Source of the DNA: Pyxidicoccus parkwaysis
GTDB lineage: Bacteria; Myxococcota; Myxococcia; Myxococcales; Myxococcaceae
Direction: 5' to 3'
Assembly: GCF_017301735.1 (NCBI RefSeq)
Contig: NZ_CP071090.1
Coordinates: 10,468,001 to 10,532,000 of the forward strand
Length of the DNA stretch: 64,000 nt
The translations under genes were made by a program, and so were the position numbers. This document shows, piece after piece, positions 62,216 through 64,000 of this stretch. The notes below the pieces were generated by a model. That model saw only the letters and a list, made by a program, of their open reading frames with translations, searched no databases and had not been told where the DNA came from. Each line of letters starts with the position of its first letter. The first letter of the stretch is position 1.

Positions 62216-63160
62216 ATGGCTGAACCGATGCGGGCCGTCGTCACCGAGCCCACCGCCACCCCTCGCCTCGCCGTGCGCGAGGTTGCGTCCCCCCACCCCG
62301 CGCCCCACCAGGCGTTGATCCGCGTGACGGCCTTCTCCCTGAACGCGGGCGAGACGCGGACGGCGCTCGCCGCGAGCACCCGCTACACCCCCGGCTGGGA
62401 CTTCGCGGGCGTGGTGGAGCAGGCGGCGGCCGATGGCAGCTCGCCCAGGGCGGGCACCCGGGTGTTCGGCGTCGTTCCCCAGGGTGCGTGGGCCGAGTAC
62501 GTCGCCGCCCGCGCCGGGCACATCGCCGAAATCCCCGAGGGCGTCACGGATGCCCAGGCCGCCGCGCTGCCGGTGGCCGGAGTGACGGCGCTCGTGTGTC
62601 TCGAAGAGGCCGGCTCGCTGCTCGGGCGCCGGGTGCTCATCACCGGCGCGGCCGGCGGCGTGGGCCGCTTCGCCTGCCAGCTCGCGGCGCTCGCCGGAGC
62701 CACGGTGTTCGCCGTCAGCCGGAGGCCGGAATTACGGCGTCAGCTCCACGAGGACGGCGTCCAGCCCGCGGGCGTCTTCACCACCATGGAGGAGGCGAAG
62801 GCCGCCGGCACGTACGACGTCATCCTCGACTCCGTCGGCGGCGACACGCTGGGCGTGGCCCTCACCGCGCTCAGCTTCGGAGGCATCTGCGTCAACTGCG
62901 GCAACTCGGCCCAACAGCCCACGACGTTCGACGCGCGAGACTTCTACCTGAAGTCCAACGGCCGCCTGCACGGCGTCTGGCTCGGCCGCGAGCTCGCTGG
63001 CAACTGCACGCCCATGCTGGCGCGCCTCGCATCGCTGGTGAAGCAGGGGCGCTTGCGCACGCCCATCGACACGGAGCTGCCCTGGACGCGCGTGGCCGAG
63101 GCGGCCGACCGGCTCATGCAACAAGGCGTCGACGGCAAGGTCATCCTCGCGGTGGCGTGA
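62216..63160 (+). CDS. Zinc-independent MDR alcohol dehydrogenase/quinone reductase
   Basis: A 314-residue medium-chain reductase. GroES-like half: FSLNAGETRTALA, GWDFAGVVE; Rossmann half: VLITGAAGGVGRFACQLAAL, with YDVILDSVGGDTLGVAL. No zinc ligands. GGGAG 8 nt before ATG 62216 (an ATG 5 nt earlier is out of frame). Regulated by the divergent TetR gene through ACCGTACGGT; such pairs usually respond to electrophiles or xenobiotics. The 3' end overlaps the opposing small lipoprotein gene by 20 bp. Confidence 0.9.
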   Translation: MAEPMRAVVTEPTATPRLAVREVASPHPAPHQALIRVTAFSLNAGETRTALAASTRYTPGWDFAGVVEQAAADGSSPRAGTRVFGVVPQGAWAEYVAARAGHIAEIPEGVTDAQAAALPVAGVTALVCLEEAGSLLGRRVLITGAAGGVGRFACQLAALAGATVFAVSRRPELRRQLHEDGVQPAGVFTTMEEAKAAGTYDVILDSVGGDTLGVALTALSFGGICVNCGNSAQQPTTFDARDFYLKSNGRLHGVWLGRELAGNCTPMLARLASLVKQGRLRTPIDTELPWTRVAEAADRLMQQGVDGKVILAVA

Positions 63161-63374
63161 GGCGTTGAAGCGAAGACGCCGGTGTGAGCACCGAGCCGTT
63201 GACGCTCAGCGGGCCGAGGAAGGCCGGACTGTCCACGCTGTTGCCGGACGCGGGCGCCGGAGGCGGGGAGAGGACCGCCTGCGAGCTCTCACCGAGCTCA
63301 GGCACTTCGGCGACTTCCGTTGGACCACACGCGCCCAGCAGTAGCGCGGAGAGCGCCCAGAGAAACGAATGCAC
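63141..63374 (-). CDS. Small lipoprotein
   Basis: A 77-residue protein from GTG 63374: VHSFLWALSALLLGACGPTE, lipobox LLGAC. The mature part is ELGESSQAVLSP and a Pro/Ser-rich end. The ESSQAV element after a short acidic stretch recurs in small myxobacterial exported proteins. An upstream ATG at 63506 would bury the signal behind 44 residues and is rejected. Ribosome site weak. Function unknown. Confidence 0.6.
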   Translation of the reverse strand: MHSFLWALSALLLGACGPTEVAEVPELGESSQAVLSPPPAPASGNSVDSPAFLGPLSVNGSVLTPASSLQRLTPPRG

Positions 63375-63518
63375 AAGCTTGCCACGCGCGGACTCACTTC
63401 CCGATGAGGGGAGGGACACGGGGATGTCCCGGAAAACGTGGCGCGCCTTTGCCACACTTGAACACTCAAATTCAAGTGACGGCAGTGTTTTTCCACAATC
63501 CTGCAATAAGTAACGAGG

Positions 63519-64000
63519 TCAGGGTTCGCGGCCACCCCGGAGGCCGCGAGCGGCGTCCTCCCTGCGGTGCGCTTCGACCTCATGCACCTCGCGCCAGTCA
63601 ATCCACCCGGAGCGGGCCGCATGCCGCGCCGCGGCAGTGGTGTCATCCACGACGAGCAGCTGGCTGCCGGCCTCGCGGATGTCCGCGCCAATCTTCTCCA
63701 ATTCCTCCGCGCGGCGCGGGTGGCCGGGCACGTTGCGGATGTAGACGCAGAGGATGCGGCCCCGGTACTCGCGGCAGATGGTGCGGTAGTGCTCCGCGTC
63801 CTCCTGCCCGCTGTCGCCGATGAGGATGAAGGGCAGCCGCTCCATGGTGTCGAGCAGCCCGCGAATCTTCTCCAGCTTGTGCCCGTGCCCACCGCCCGGC
63901 GCGAAGCCGTGACGTGACAGGCCCCAGTCGCGCAAGAGCAGCGGCCCCGGGGGAATCTTGTGCAGGGCGAGGAACTCGTCGAGGTGCTCGTACAGGTTCC
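63519..64000 (-). CDS. APP1/DUF2183-like phosphatase, 3' part (cut by window)
   Basis: The frame enters from the right edge and ends at 63519, about 160 residues visible. HLDEFLALHKIPPGPLLLRD, GHKLEKIRGLLDTMERLPFI, LIGDSGQEDAEHY and AEELEKIGADIREAGSQLLV match the APP1 (DUF2183) catalytic domain, a HAD-like phosphatidate phosphatase first named in yeast. GDSGQxD is the late HAD acidic motif. The first HAD motif DxDxT would be beyond the edge. Usually about 340-380 residues. Confidence 0.85.
   Translation of the reverse strand, partial: NLYEHLDEFLALHKIPPGPLLLRDWGLSRHGFAPGGGHGHKLEKIRGLLDTMERLPFILIGDSGQEDAEHYRTICREYRGRILCVYIRNVPGHPRRAEELEKIGADIREAGSQLLVVDDTTAAARHAARSGWIDWREVHEVEAHRREDAARGLRGGREP

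Overview
The window is very GC-rich, strongly coding, with wobble-position GC and TGA stops throughout. The gene content points to a myxobacterium of the Myxococcaceae (Myxococcus, Pyxidicoccus or Corallococcus type): many lipoproteins with Cys-rich or Ca-binding repeats, PilZ and MshEN proteins, TPR proteins, GspE-N/zinc-ribbon fusions, and many Tat, Sec and lipobox exports. No rRNA, tRNA or CRISPR array was seen. Both window edges cut genes (an amidohydrolase on the left, an APP1/DUF2183-like phosphatase on the right).

Layout. 0-6 kb: amidohydrolase plus MIP18/DUF59 protein; a Ser-His-Asp alpha/beta hydrolase with a small partner; a 2OG-Fe(II) oxygenase divergent from an MFS exporter; a GNAT. 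6-14.2 kb: a quinone-oxidoreductase-like gene preceded by three GGAAC-N4-GTTCC sites; then an acyl-CoA catabolic locus (AtuA-like protein, carboxylase beta and biotin-carrying alpha subunits on the minus strand; divergent TetR regulator and PECR-like SDR on the plus strand) with a 26-bp perfect palindrome between the two arms. This resembles a shortened acyclic-terpene/leucine (atu/liu) locus. 14.3-19.2 kb: a lipoprotein haloperoxidase/PAP2-type enzyme with a propeller-like front half, and a tandem duplication of a small lipoprotein gene that left a macro-domain gene fragment. 19.3-25 kb: metallopeptidase-like TPR lipoprotein, GST, PEBP-AraC operon, MshEN-TPR protein. 25-30.8 kb: TolB-amidohydrolase fusion, alpha/beta hydrolase and two hotdog thioesterases.

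30.8-38.4 kb looks like an acquired block with less biased codon use: an IS1182-like element inserted exactly at the stop codon of a thioesterase gene, a heavily frameshifted secreted-protein gene, and a two-gene secreted module (vWA-trypsin fusion plus an 829-aa protein with a barrel-like C-terminus). 38.5-45 kb: DUF4142, TPR, sirtuin, RtcB and PilZ genes. 45-46.8 kb: the most interesting module, a Tat-signal small protein followed by an FxsB-like radical SAM/SPASM maturase, a candidate Tat-exported cyclophane RiPP. 47-53.3 kb: cupin, metallo-beta-lactamase-fold hydrolase, hybrid-sensor histidine kinase, and a lipoprotein with eight 48-residue eight-cysteine repeats. 53.3-56.3 kb: a VioB-like chromopyrrolate-synthase-type protein split into two genes. 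56.4-64 kb: secreted BNR-like protein, BamE-like membrane protein, polyphosphate kinase, TPR protein, a TetR/oxidoreductase divergent pair with operator, a small lipoprotein and the truncated APP1-like gene.

All calls are from reading motifs by eye; family names rest on recalled family signatures, not on searches.
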